A stretch of 64,000 nt of DNA from Stutzerimonas stutzeri (GCF_024448715.1 NZ_JAMOHZ010000001.1:682001-746000); one strand, 5' to 3'; positions 16,297 through 24,516 are shown, counted from the stretch's first letter. A program made the numbers and translations. Notes: generated from the letters alone by a model not told the origin.

Positions 16297-18336
16297 ATGC
16301 GTAATTGGTACACAGCGCAAGAGCTGGCTGGGAAGCCAGGAATGCCCGGAACCGAGCGAGGTATACGCAAGCTTGCCGAGCGCAACGGCTGGGAAGGTCA
16401 ACGCCGCCTCGGCAGCAAGGCCATCGAATACGCCTTTGCCGTACTGCCGTCCGAAACCCAGGCCGCACTGATCGCCGCGTCAGTCGGCAGCGAGGCACCG
16501 CCGGTCGCAACCGACCAGCCTGAATCGACGCAGCGTGACGCGAAAAATGCGTCACGCTTGAGCGAAAAACAACGCTCGGTCATGACGGCTCGCCTCGCCT
16601 TCGTTCGTGAAATCGAGCGCATGAGCCAGACCATCAGCCAGCAGCGCGCCATTCTGGCCCTGGTGGACCTGGCCAAAAACGACCAGCTCAGCCCGTACCT
16701 GTCCGAACTGCTAGTCCGAGCCAACGACCGCAAGACAGAAGACCGCAGCCTTTCCGAGCGGACGCTCAAGCGTTGGCTGGGTGACTACCGCAAGCAGGGT
16801 GAAACCGGACTGGCTCCGGCGCGTGGCGGCAAGGATATGGGCGTACCGGATTGGGCGAAGGACTTCCTGCGCTGCTTTCAGCGCCCCACAAAGCCCAGCG
16901 TCGAAGCCAGCTATGCCGAGTTCGCGGCCAAGTGCCAGGGCGAGCGACCGAGCATCCACCAGGTGCGTCGTTTCCTCAACAAGCTGAGCCCGGAGGCACG
17001 CGAAGCCGGTCGCCGGACGCCGCAGGAACTCAAGGCGCTGCAGCCATTCCGCCGCCGCACCACCAAGAACATGTTCCCGTGCGACGTCTTCACGGCCGAC
17101 GGCCACAAGTTTGACGCCGAGGTTCTCAACCCACGCACCGGCAAGCCATACCGCCCGGAAACCACCACCGTCATCGACGTGGCCACGCGGCGGATCCTCG
17201 GCATCTCGATCGGCGAAGCCGAGTCGACCATCGGTGTGATGGACGCCCTGCGCGACGCCATCACACGCGGCGGCATGTTCGCCATCTTTTACGTCGACAA
17301 CGGATCCGGCTTCGCCAACAGCGCGGTGCGTGAAGTGGTCGATCGCCTCGGCGGCACAATGACCCATGCCCTGCCATACAACAGCCAGGCGCGAGGGCTG
17401 ATCGAGCGCGTCCACCAGACCATCTGGGTCAACGCAGCCAAGAAGCTCACCAGCTACATCGGCGCCGACATGGACAAGCACGCCGGCACCAAGGTGCACC
17501 GCGTCAGCCGAAAGCAGCTGCGCGAAACCGGCACCACCCGTTTGCTGCCCACGTTCAGCGAATTCATGTCGGGCGTCGAGTTCGAGATCGAGGCCTACAA
17601 CGACCGCCCTCACCGGGGCCTGGAAAAGATCCGCGACCCCGAGACCGGCAAGCTGCGGCACATGAGCCCGAACGAGGCCTGGGAAGCGGCCCGCGCCGAA
17701 GGCTGGGAGCCGATGCTCGCCCCGGCAGAGCTAGTCCACGACCTGATGCGCCCGCAGGTCATCCGCCCAACCCGGCGCGGCGAAGTGACCTGGGCCAACC
17801 AGCGCTACTTCCTCGACGCCCTGCGCGACCTGCACGGCGAAGAGATCCGGGTGGCATACGACGTTCGCGACGCCTCGCGCGTTTGGATCCGGACGCTAGA
17901 AGGCGAGCTGCTCGGCGAGGCACTGCTCGACGGCAATGCCAGCGACTACATGCCCAAGCCGCTCATCGAGCAAGCCTATGAGAAGCGCGAGCAAGGCCAG
18001 ATGAAACGCGCCATGGACAAGCTCGAAACGCTGACCGGCAAGCGCGTGGAAATGATCGCCCCGCCCTCGGCGCCATCCGCTCAGCTCAGCGGCGAGCAGA
18101 TGGCCGCAGCTCGCCAGTTCGCCATCGACCTCGCACCAACCGCCATCGACTTCCAACTGCCAGGCGACAGCGTAGCCCGCTATCGCCTGTGGAAGGAACT
18201 GGAAGCGAAGACCCAAACGGGCGCTGAGCTGACTAGCGGAGAAGCCCGCTGGCACGCGCATTACCCGAGCCGGCAAGAGTGGCAGTCAATGAAAGATTTG
18301 TTCGACGCGGACCCAAGCCAACAGGCCCGCGCGTAA
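16297..18336 (+). CDS. Mu-type DDE transposase MuA
   Basis: 679 residues (Mu A is 663). The N-terminal winged-helix end-binding domain begins YTAQELAGKPGMPGTERGIR. The integrase catalytic core has Asp268 in FTADGHKF, Asp334 in FYVDNGSGF and Glu370 in RGLIERVHQ, the DDE triad spaced as in MuA. A C-terminal region contacts MuB. It performs integration and replicative transposition of the phage. It starts 2 bases after ner with AAGGAAG upstream. All catalytic residues are intact, so it is likely functional. Confidence 0.96.
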   Translation: MRNWYTAQELAGKPGMPGTERGIRKLAERNGWEGQRRLGSKAIEYAFAVLPSETQAALIAASVGSEAPPVATDQPESTQRDAKNASRLSEKQRSVMTARLAFVREIERMSQTISQQRAILALVDLAKNDQLSPYLSELLVRANDRKTEDRSLSERTLKRWLGDYRKQGETGLAPARGGKDMGVPDWAKDFLRCFQRPTKPSVEASYAEFAAKCQGERPSIHQVRRFLNKLSPEAREAGRRTPQELKALQPFRRRTTKNMFPCDVFTADGHKFDAEVLNPRTGKPYRPETTTVIDVATRRILGISIGEAESTIGVMDALRDAITRGGMFAIFYVDNGSGFANSAVREVVDRLGGTMTHALPYNSQARGLIERVHQTIWVNAAKKLTSYIGADMDKHAGTKVHRVSRKQLRETGTTRLLPTFSEFMSGVEFEIEAYNDRPHRGLEKIRDPETGKLRHMSPNEAWEAARAEGWEPMLAPAELVHDLMRPQVIRPTRRGEVTWANQRYFLDALRDLHGEEIRVAYDVRDASRVWIRTLEGELLGEALLDGNASDYMPKPLIEQAYEKREQGQMKRAMDKLETLTGKRVEMIAPPSAPSAQLSGEQMAAARQFAIDLAPTAIDFQLPGDSVARYRLWKELEAKTQTGAELTSGEARWHAHYPSRQEWQSMKDLFDADPSQQARA

Positions 18337-18374
18337 CACAACCGGCCTCGGGGGAGGCCAAAAGGAGAGCAGTA

Positions 18375-19103
18375 ATGAGTGTTAGCAAAATCGTTGCACT
18401 AACAAACGTAGGGCTTCTGGCCAGCGCCATCGAGCGGGCTCAATCCCGGCCGATGGGGCTGCCGGGGCTGGTCGCCATGTATGGCGCGAGTGGACTCGGT
18501 AAGAGCGTCGGCGCTGCCTTCGCGGCCAACCGCTACCGCGCCTACTACGTCGAATGTCGCGACACCTGGAGCAAGAAGGCATTTCTGCAGGCCATCCTGC
18601 GCGAAATGTCAGTCCTGCCGGGCCGCACCCTGTCGGACATGGTCGACCAGGTCGCCGAGCAGCTGTCGCGCAGCGGCCGCCCCTTGATCATCGACGACGT
18701 CCAGTACCTGCTGGACAAGGCAGTGGCCAACGTCCTGACCGATATCTACAACGCGAGCCAAGGCACATTGGTACTGATCGGTGAAGAGCGCGTCCCCACC
18801 AGCCTGGCCAAGCTCGAGCGGCTGCACAACCGAGTGCTCGAATGGGTACCGGCGCAGCCAGCCACCCTTGAAGACATGCAGGCGCTCGCCGTCGCCAGCT
18901 ATCCCAAGCTGCAGATCGAAGATGCACTGCTGGAGGATCTGCGCAAAGCAGTCCACGGCTGCCTGCGGCGCGTGGCGGTCAACCTCTACCGCATCTACTC
19001 CGAGGCCGAAGCCATCGGCCTGGACGCCGTCGACCTGCAGCAATGGAAACAGCTCGGTCGAGGCTGGTTTACCGGCGAGGCGCCGGCTCGGAGGCGCGCG
19101 TAA
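18375..19103 (+). CDS. MuB-like AAA+ transposition target-selection ATPase
   Basis: 242 residues from an ATG preceded by AAGGAGAG; a longer frame into muA is rejected. Walker A GASGLGKS near residue 40 and Walker B LIIDDVQYL near 105, then a sensor region and a C-terminal helical domain. MuB binds target DNA and stimulates MuA. It is shorter than Mu B (312 residues) because the N-terminal helix-turn-helix domain is absent; the next gene encodes a separate winged-helix protein. Confidence 0.92.
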   Translation: MSVSKIVALTNVGLLASAIERAQSRPMGLPGLVAMYGASGLGKSVGAAFAANRYRAYYVECRDTWSKKAFLQAILREMSVLPGRTLSDMVDQVAEQLSRSGRPLIIDDVQYLLDKAVANVLTDIYNASQGTLVLIGEERVPTSLAKLERLHNRVLEWVPAQPATLEDMQALAVASYPKLQIEDALLEDLRKAVHGCLRRVAVNLYRIYSEAEAIGLDAVDLQQWKQLGRGWFTGEAPARRRA

Positions 19104-19714
19104 TGGCTGGTCGCAAGCCAATTCATTTGGAAATGAAAGGCTTGAAGAGCAATCGGCAGCGGATATGGGAAGTCCTGCGAGCCGAGCAAAACACTACTAC
19201 CTACAGCGATATTGCGGCCCGTGCAGATGTGGATATCGGCGCGGTTCGGAGCTACATCAAGGCTTTGGAAAAAGCCGGTTTTACGGAGCGGCTGACGGAG
19301 CGCGTCACCGGGGCGCCACTTATTCGCCTCGTCAGAGACTGCGGTGCGGAAGCCCCAGCCGTCACAAAAAGTGGAGAGCCAAGCAGCGCCGGCCGGTTAA
19401 ACGAAACGATGTGGCGCAGCCTTCGGATTCTCGGTGAAACGAGCGCAACTGAGCTGGCAGACCAGGCAGCAGCAGCCGCAGGAAAGGCCTCACTCGGAAC
19501 AGCCATTCAGTATCTGAAATGGCTGCACAGGGCGGGTTATCTGCTGCAAACGCAAGCAGCCCAGGGTGGCAAAAACGGTAGCCGAGCCCGTTATCGACTC
19601 GCCCCCGGTAAGTACACCGGACCGTTGGCGCCAATGGTGCAACGCGGTGGCCAACTGTACGACCCAAACCTCGGCGAAGTCGTTTACAGCCAGCTGGAAG
19701 GAGCCCAAGCATGA
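19103..19714 (+). CDS. Phage winged-helix DNA-binding protein, uncharacterised
   Basis: 203 residues, start overlapping the muB stop (TAATG). Residues about 15-75 read as a winged helix (RQRIWEVLRAEQNTTTYSDI … YIKALEKAGFTERL), and a second helix-turn-helix-like segment follows at about 105-160 (WRSLRILGETSATELADQ). The double HTH layout suggests a transcription or transposition regulator. The specific role is unknown. Confidence 0.75.
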   Translation: MAGRKPIHLEMKGLKSNRQRIWEVLRAEQNTTTYSDIAARADVDIGAVRSYIKALEKAGFTERLTERVTGAPLIRLVRDCGAEAPAVTKSGEPSSAGRLNETMWRSLRILGETSATELADQAAAAAGKASLGTAIQYLKWLHRAGYLLQTQAAQGGKNGSRARYRLAPGKYTGPLAPMVQRGGQLYDPNLGEVVYSQLEGAQA

Positions 19715-20103
19715 CCGCCATCCGCCAATCAGTAGAAGAAGCGTGGGGCGGCGAGCCGCCCTTGTGGGTCGGTCTGCTAACGGCCGAGGTCGAGCGCAGC
19801 AACATGACCGCTGCAGCCCGACGCATCGGCATGAACCGCGCCACCGTTAGCACCGTCCTGCGCAACTGCTACCCCTCCAACAGCACGGCCGGAGTCGAGC
19901 GCCGCGTGCTTGATGCGTTAGGGCAGCTGGACTGCCCGGCACTGGAATCCACGATCACGCTCATCCAGTGCCAAACATTCCGCGAAAGGCCCGCCCCGAC
20001 GCACAACCCGATGGCCATGCAGCACTGGCGCGCCTGCCAGCACTGCTCGAACAACCCTACCTGCAACAGCAAGGAGTCGGCCCATGCACGCCAGCACCAG
20101 TGA
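19711..20103 (+). CDS. Phage DNA-binding protein with N-terminal helix-turn-helix, unknown role
   Basis: 130 residues, ATGA overlap with the preceding gene. Residues about 28-60 (SNMTAAARRIGMNRATVSTV) form a clear helix-turn-helix. The C-terminal part has a CX2C-type pair of cysteines (WRACQHCSNNPTCNS) that may bind zinc. It resembles small regulators in Mu-like early operons; not assigned further. Confidence 0.7.
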   Translation: MTAIRQSVEEAWGGEPPLWVGLLTAEVERSNMTAAARRIGMNRATVSTVLRNCYPSNSTAGVERRVLDALGQLDCPALESTITLIQCQTFRERPAPTHNPMAMQHWRACQHCSNNPTCNSKESAHARQHQ

Positions 20104-20401
20104 AAAGCCGCTGAAAGTCCTAACGCCCGTGTTCGCAGGTTCCTTGCGCGCCTTCAATGACGCCGCTCGCATGCTGCGCCGCCTGGAGGTCCGCCTGAAC
20201 CACTTCGACCCGACCGGCAACCGCCTGACCATCGACGCAGATGGCGCCCGTCGGCTGCTTCAACAGCGCCTGGTGGACGGCTTCACTCGCTCCGCCAGCG
20301 CTGGCAGCACCAAGTACACCGTCCAGTTCATGGGCGTAACCCTCGAATGGCGCGAAGCCATCAGCTACACCCGCCCCGAAGAATGGGCAACAACACACTA
20401 G
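20084..20401 (+). CDS. Hypothetical phage early protein
   Basis: 105 residues overlapping the previous gene by 20 bases. Soluble, with a region predicted to alternate strands and helices (LRRLEVRLNHFDPTGNRLTI). No family recognised. It sits in an uninterrupted early operon with consistent codon usage, which is the main support for its being real. Confidence 0.6.
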   Translation: MHASTSEKPLKVLTPVFAGSLRAFNDAARMLRRLEVRLNHFDPTGNRLTIDADGARRLLQQRLVDGFTRSASAGSTKYTVQFMGVTLEWREAISYTRPEEWATTH

Positions 20402-20413
20402 GAGCTACACCGC

Positions 20414-21031
20414 ATGACCATTCAACAGATACCCGCCGGGTTCCGGCAAAACGGCCAGGGCCACCTGATCCCGGAAAGCATGATCAAGCCAATCGACCAG
20501 GAGCGCGACCGCCTGGTGCGTCACCTGGTCGATCGCGCCAGTGAGTTGAGCACCGAACTGCGCGATTTCAAGCAAGTCGCTTTCGGTGACATCAAGGCCT
20601 TCATCGAGATGAGCTTCGAAGAGTACGGCGCGCGCGTCGGTGGCAAGAAGGGCAACACCACCCTGCACAGCTTCGACGGCCGCTACAAAATCCAGCTTGC
20701 CGTGCAGGAAAGCATCGTCCTGGACGAGCGCCTGCAGGCCGCGCGTGCCTTGATCGATGAGTGCCTTCGCGACTGGACCGAGGGCGCGCGGCCCGAGGTC
20801 GTCACCTTGGTCAACGATGCGTTTCGCACCGACACCAAGGGCGAGATCCGCACCGCTCGCGTGCTTGCCCTGCGCCGCCTAGAGATCGGGGACGAGCGCT
20901 GGCAGCGCGCCATGAAGGCCATTGGCGAAGCCTGCCAAGTGGTCGGTTCCAAGTCCTACATTCGCATCTATGAGCGCGTGGGGGATACCGACCAGTACCA
21001 GCCCATCAGCCTCGATATTGCGGGGGTGTGA
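20414..21031 (+). CDS. DUF3164 family phage protein
   Basis: 205 residues. The middle segment (YKIQLAVQESIVLDERLQAA … RALIDECLRDW) and the end (SYIRIYERVGDTDQYQPISL) are characteristic of DUF3164, a family almost restricted to Mu-like phages and prophages, encoded in the early region. Function unknown. Preceded by AGGAG. Confidence 0.85.
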   Translation: MTIQQIPAGFRQNGQGHLIPESMIKPIDQERDRLVRHLVDRASELSTELRDFKQVAFGDIKAFIEMSFEEYGARVGGKKGNTTLHSFDGRYKIQLAVQESIVLDERLQAARALIDECLRDWTEGARPEVVTLVNDAFRTDTKGEIRTARVLALRRLEIGDERWQRAMKAIGEACQVVGSKSYIRIYERVGDTDQYQPISLDIAGV

Positions 21032-21032
21032 G

Positions 21033-21251
21033 ATGGCCAAGATCGAAGAACGCGAACCATATCGGCGCGGAAAACGGCCCGAGGATGGAATGGATCTGCC
21101 GGATGGCAAGACCTGCGGTGACTGCGTTCACTGCCGGCGCTGCACGGCGATATACGGGCATGTCCCGGCTGATGAGGTGTGCGACTGGTTTCCGTCTCGG
21201 TTCACCCCGCGGCGCCAGAGCGAAGCGGCAGACCTGAAGGGAGGATGCTGA
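21033..21251 (+). CDS. Small cysteine-rich phage protein
   Basis: 72 residues from an ATG overlapping the end of the DUF3164 gene. It contains four closely spaced cysteines (CGDCVHCRRC) and a fifth at VCDWFP, a probable zinc-binding knuckle. Similar small Cys-rich proteins are frequent in Mu-like early operons; no function known. Confidence 0.7.
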   Translation: MAKIEEREPYRRGKRPEDGMDLPDGKTCGDCVHCRRCTAIYGHVPADEVCDWFPSRFTPRRQSEAADLKGGC

Positions 21252-21252
21252 C

Positions 21253-21723
21253 ATGCAGGCACGGACTATTTGCGCGCTCCCGTCGCGCTCGCCCGAGCTG
21301 GAAGCCGAGAGCCAGCGGATCGCCGCCGCGACCGAAGCCTTCCTCGCCCGTGGCGGTGAGATCGAGCAGGTCGGCGCCAAGATGCTCGACGGCCCCGCGC
21401 CGTTCTTCATCAACCCGCGCCGCACCCCGGTCTATGCGCACCTGTTCGAGAAATCGCCGGCGCTTTCCGTCTTCCCAGCACCGATCGAGCCGTTGCCTGC
21501 CGTGGCAGCACAGCCAGCCGCCCAAGTGCCCGAGCAGTTGCCGGCTCCGGTCCCCGCTGCCGCGAGCGAGGCACCGCTGAGCGACGCACAGCTGGCCGGC
21601 CGCGTCATGGCCAAGGCCGCGCTGGGCAATCCGCCCAAGCAGATCGCCGGCCAACTAGGCCTGACCGAGAAGAAGGTCCGTCAGCTCTGCCGCGATTTCC
21701 ACATCACCGCCCGTCAACGCTAG
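21253..21723 (+). CDS. Phage protein with C-terminal helix-turn-helix
   Basis: 156 residues. The N-terminal part (1-75) is of unknown fold. An Ala/Pro-rich linker (about 76-105) leads to a C-terminal helix-turn-helix (NPPKQIAGQLGLTEKKVRQL). Probable early-operon regulator. It starts one base after the preceding stop. Confidence 0.65.
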   Translation: MQARTICALPSRSPELEAESQRIAAATEAFLARGGEIEQVGAKMLDGPAPFFINPRRTPVYAHLFEKSPALSVFPAPIEPLPAVAAQPAAQVPEQLPAPVPAAASEAPLSDAQLAGRVMAKAALGNPPKQIAGQLGLTEKKVRQLCRDFHITARQR

Positions 21724-21731
21724 GAGGCCCC

Positions 21732-21959
21732 ATGGCCGAGTACACCATCACCATCAAAGACGAAGAAGGCGGCGTGTCGATCCAAATGGCCGGCCCCGCT
21801 GCAGCAGACAGCACAGCCAACGCGCTTACCCAGGGCCTGCTCGGCATGGCGCCCCGGCTGCTGGCCAAGGTCGCGCTGCAGAAGCTGCAGGAATGCAACT
21901 GCGATAAGTGCAAGGCCGAACGCCAGGCGGCAACGCCACCCAACACCACGATCCACTAG
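21732..21959 (+). CDS. Hypothetical phage protein
   Basis: 75 residues: a short beta-like N-terminus (EYTITIKDEEGG), an amphipathic helix and a CNCDKC pair near residue 56. No family recognised. Its stop codon is the first element of the hammerhead ribozyme at 21959-22015. Confidence 0.65.
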   Translation: MAEYTITIKDEEGGVSIQMAGPAAADSTANALTQGLLGMAPRLLAKVALQKLQECNCDKCKAERQAATPPNTTIH

Positions 21960-22015
21960 CGAAACCGCCCCAGCCGGGGCGGTCTGCCGGGCGTGGTGGC
22001 CCGGTACTGATGAGC
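21959..22015 (+). ncRNA. Type II hammerhead ribozyme motif, copy 1
   Basis: All catalytic core positions of a hammerhead are present in circularly permuted type II order: GAAA at 21961-21964; stem III CCGCCCC/GGGGCGG with loop AGCC; U-C at 21983-21984; stem I UGCCGGGC/GCCCGGUA with a 6-base loop; then CUGAUGA at 22007-22013. Stem II is open and only 2 pairs long (GC at 21959-21960 with GC at 22014-22015). Predicted cleavage is between 21984 and 21985. It fills the space between a stop codon and the next gene's Shine-Dalgarno (GAGGAAG). Second copy at 23114-23177. Confidence 0.85.
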
Positions 22016-22028
22016 AGCCGAGGAAGCA

Positions 22029-22430
22029 ATGGAGCAAGAAGACTGGGACGCGTTGAAGGCGCAGATGGACAGCCCCTGGGGGCAAATGACGCTGCAGTGC
22101 GACGAATACGAGTTGACCCTGCAGCAGCAGACAGCGAACAAGAGTTGGTCGACGGCCGTATACGTCAATGGCGTATTCAAGGGTGCCTGGATGCATTCGA
22201 CCAGGGACGGCCAGCCAGTACACGAGGAAGCACGTCGTTTCCTCAGGAAATCGACACAGGCGCTGTACAGCCGCAAAGAGATCGAGCTGACTCGCAAGGC
22301 CTTTGGCAAGCGTGAAGCGGCGAAACGAGAGGCAACGAAAATCATCTTCTTTCAGCCCACCTGGAAGAGCTTCGCCTCACTGAAAAAGCAGCTTCTAGCC
22401 CACAACACCACCATCAAACGCATCCACTAG
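22029..22430 (+). CDS. Hypothetical phage early protein
   Basis: 133 residues, starting 13 bases after the ribozyme with GAGGAAG as the ribosome site. Mixed alpha/beta N-terminus (TLQCDEYELTLQQQTANKSW) and a basic helical C-terminus. No family recognised. Its mRNA would begin with the stem I hairpin if the ribozyme cleaves. Confidence 0.65.
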   Translation: MEQEDWDALKAQMDSPWGQMTLQCDEYELTLQQQTANKSWSTAVYVNGVFKGAWMHSTRDGQPVHEEARRFLRKSTQALYSRKEIELTRKAFGKREAAKREATKIIFFQPTWKSFASLKKQLLAHNTTIKRIH

Positions 22431-22438
22431 GAACCGAC

Positions 22439-23113
22439 ATGGACCGGCAAAAAGCACTGGAGAAGATCAAGAAGTGCCTGCGGCTCGCCGCGAGCAGCAA
22501 CCCCAACGAAGCGGCTGCCGCCATGCGCCAGGCGCGGGCGATGATGGAGAAGTACCGGATCGAGGACGCCGATGTGCTGATCGCCGACGTTATCGAAGCG
22601 TCAGCGCGCAGCGGCGCCAAGACCCGCCCCGTGGCATGGGAAGCCGGCCTGGCCGAAGTCGTCGGTAAGGCGTACTGCTGCAGTTTCCTGTTTTTGTCCG
22701 GCCGTGGTGAATACCGTTTCATTGGCGAGATGGCCGAAGTGGCCAGCTACACCATGACCATCCTGTTGCGTCAGGTCCGCCAGGCCAGGCGCGACTACAT
22801 CGCCGACCACCTGGCCCGCTGCAAAGCGAGCACCAAAACCAAGCGTGCTGACGTGTTCTGCAACGCCTGGGTGTGGAAGGTGCGTGGCAGCGTATGGGCA
22901 TTTGCCGGTTCGGAAGAACCGAGCGCAGCGGTGGCCACCTACATGGCCAAGCACTACCCGGAGCTAAGCAGCTTCCGCCCCGTCGACCGCAGCGGCGACA
23001 AGAAGCGCATGAGCCAGCGCGACTACCAGGACGCCGCGCGCGGCATTGAGGCCGCGAAGGGCGTTCAGCTCAACCACGGGGTCGATGGCCAGGCGCCGCT
23101 GGCATTGCACTGA
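22439..23113 (+). CDS. DUF2786 domain phage protein
   Basis: 224 residues. The N-terminal 40 residues (ALEKIKKCLRLAASSNPNEA … RQARAMMEKYRI) are the DUF2786 signature. The following domain includes YCCSFLFLSGRGEYRFIGE and is of the type usually fused to DUF2786 in phages. Function unknown; common in early regions of Mu-like and other phages. Its TGA lies one base before the second hammerhead. Confidence 0.85.
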   Translation: MDRQKALEKIKKCLRLAASSNPNEAAAAMRQARAMMEKYRIEDADVLIADVIEASARSGAKTRPVAWEAGLAEVVGKAYCCSFLFLSGRGEYRFIGEMAEVASYTMTILLRQVRQARRDYIADHLARCKASTKTKRADVFCNAWVWKVRGSVWAFAGSEEPSAAVATYMAKHYPELSSFRPVDRSGDKKRMSQRDYQDAARGIEAAKGVQLNHGVDGQAPLALH

Positions 23114-23177
23114 GCGAAACCTAGCCCCTTCACCGGGGCGATGGTCTGCCGGGCGTGGTTGCCCGGTACTGATGAGC
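23114..23177 (+). ncRNA. Type II hammerhead ribozyme motif, copy 2
   Basis: Same architecture as copy 1: GAAA at 23116-23119; stem III with CC/GG next to the core, an internal loop (UA versus GAU), then GCCCC/GGGGC and loop UUCACC; U-C at 23145-23146; stem I UGCCGGGC/GCCCGGUA (loop GUGGUU); CUGAUGA at 23169-23175. Stem II is again GC/GC. Predicted cleavage is between 23146 and 23147. Stem III differs in sequence and length from copy 1 yet still pairs, which argues for selection on RNA structure. It lies between the DUF2786 stop and the next Shine-Dalgarno. Confidence 0.85.
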
Positions 23178-23190
23178 AGCCGAGGACACG

Positions 23191-23412
23191 ATGCAACTGC
23201 TACGAAACCGAGCCGACTGGTGCAACTGGGCCGAAGGCCTGGCTGGCATCAGCATTCGCCACAACTACAACGTGCCGGCCGAGCCTGCCACTTATCCCTG
23301 CTTCGCTTACGCGGTCGCCGAGTGCCTACTTGGTGAAGTCGAGGCGCCTCGCTACCTGATGGGCTCGGAGCTCTGCGAGATGATGGCCGCGCTCCTGGAG
23401 GCGCATCCATGA
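23191..23412 (+). CDS. Hypothetical phage early protein
   Basis: 73 residues starting 13 bases after ribozyme copy 2, with GAGGA upstream. Contains the sequence WCNWAEGLAGISIRHNYNVP. No family recognised. Four-base overlap with the next gene (ATGA-type). Confidence 0.65.
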   Translation: MQLLRNRADWCNWAEGLAGISIRHNYNVPAEPATYPCFAYAVAECLLGEVEAPRYLMGSELCEMMAALLEAHP

Positions 23413-23690
23413 CCGAGCAAAGCAAGGCTGAACGGGTACGCAAGCAGAACGCTGCACGCCAACAATCGAAGCGCGACCGCACCCTGCTACACCGCGAAAA
23501 GGTCGGTGCCGAGAAGATCAAGTTCGAAATCTACAGCGGCACCCGCCGCGACCTCGACGCGATGCAACAGGTCGGCGGCTACACCGAAGCCGGTGAGGCA
23601 ATCACGCTCGCCATTCGCTACATGGCCGATATGGCCCGCCGAGATCCGGCTGCATTCGCCGAGGCAATGAACCCGAGGAACCCGTTGTGA
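23409..23690 (+). CDS. Small basic phage protein, possible DNA binder
   Basis: 93 residues. The N-terminal ~35 are highly charged and Lys/Arg/Gln rich. The rest (FEIYSGTRRDLDAMQQVGGY … AITLAIRYMADMARRDP) has the strand-helix-helix shape of ribbon-helix-helix-like proteins, though the family is not certain. Coupled to both neighbours by overlaps. Confidence 0.6.
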   Translation: MTEQSKAERVRKQNAARQQSKRDRTLLHREKVGAEKIKFEIYSGTRRDLDAMQQVGGYTEAGEAITLAIRYMADMARRDPAAFAEAMNPRNPL

Positions 23691-24088
23691 GCAGTCTTGC
23701 CAAGATCCACATCGCCAAAAGCCAGCTGGGCATGGATGACGACACCTATCGCGCGTTGCTAGCCCGAGTGGCCGGCGTTCGCTCAGCGAAAGACCTGAGC
23801 CCGCGCCAGATCGGGGCCGTGCTGGCTGAGTTCGTCCGTCTCGGCTTCCAGCCCAAGCCAGCAAAGAAGGCCGGCAGAGCGGTGCCAAAGCCCGCGCAAG
23901 ATCGAGCAGCACTGGTCGGCAAGATCGAAGCCTTCCTGGCCGAAGCAAACCGCCCCTGGGCATACGCCGACGCGATGGCGTTGCGTATGTTCAAGGTCGA
24001 ACGGGTAGAATGGCTCGATAGTGGCCAGTTGCAACGTCTGGTCGCCGCCTTTGTGTATGACGCCAAGCGCCACGGGAAGCCCACCTAA
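23687..24088 (+). CDS. gemA: GemA family phage regulatory protein (Mu gp16, DUF1018)
   Basis: 133 residues with a GTG start overlapping the previous stop (GTGA). The opening LAKIHIAKSQLGMDDDTYRA followed by LLARVAGVRSAKDLSPRQI is diagnostic of the GemA/gp16 family. In Mu, GemA affects host DNA topology and gene expression during lytic growth. It directly precedes mor, as in Mu. Confidence 0.9.
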   Translation: MSSLAKIHIAKSQLGMDDDTYRALLARVAGVRSAKDLSPRQIGAVLAEFVRLGFQPKPAKKAGRAVPKPAQDRAALVGKIEAFLAEANRPWAYADAMALRMFKVERVEWLDSGQLQRLVAAFVYDAKRHGKPT

Positions 24089-24516
24089 TGGAAATCGACC
24101 AGGTCAAAGAGCTGCTGCCAAAGCAACTGCTGGACATCGCAGAGGCCATCGGCCTGCCCGCAGCCCAGCGCCTGGTCGACGAGTTGGGCGGCACCACCTG
24201 GCCAGTCGCTAAAGGCGTGCGCCGGCTGGGCATCATCCGGCACGAAGCCTTGAAAGAAGTGATCGGTGAGCGTGCAGCCACCATCATGGCCGAGCAATGG
24301 GGCAGCGTGCCGCTGTACATCCCCAAGTGCGAAGCCGCTATCCGCCGCCTGCGTGACCTGGAGATCAACCGCCAGTACGTCCAGGGCGTGCGCGAGGGCG
24401 TGTCGGCCAATACCTTGGTCGCCGAGTTGGCCCGCAGCTACAAGCTGAGCGATCGGCGGGTCTGGGAGATCCTGAAGCAGCCCTCACCCGAGGCAACTGG
24501 CGACCTTTTTCACTAG
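24088..24516 (+). CDS. mor: Mor-family middle/late transcription activator
   Basis: 142 residues, start overlapping the gemA stop (TAATG). Contains the Mor/C dimerisation region (IAEAIGLPAAQRLVDELGGT) and a C-terminal helix-turn-helix (TLVAELARSYKLSDRRVWEI). Mu uses Mor for middle and C for late transcription. No second Mor/C-like gene is seen here, so this single protein may drive the late operons directly, including the matching leaders at 25199 and 34352 (inference). Confidence 0.92.
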   Translation: MEIDQVKELLPKQLLDIAEAIGLPAAQRLVDELGGTTWPVAKGVRRLGIIRHEALKEVIGERAATIMAEQWGSVPLYIPKCEAAIRRLRDLEINRQYVQGVREGVSANTLVAELARSYKLSDRRVWEILKQPSPEATGDLFH

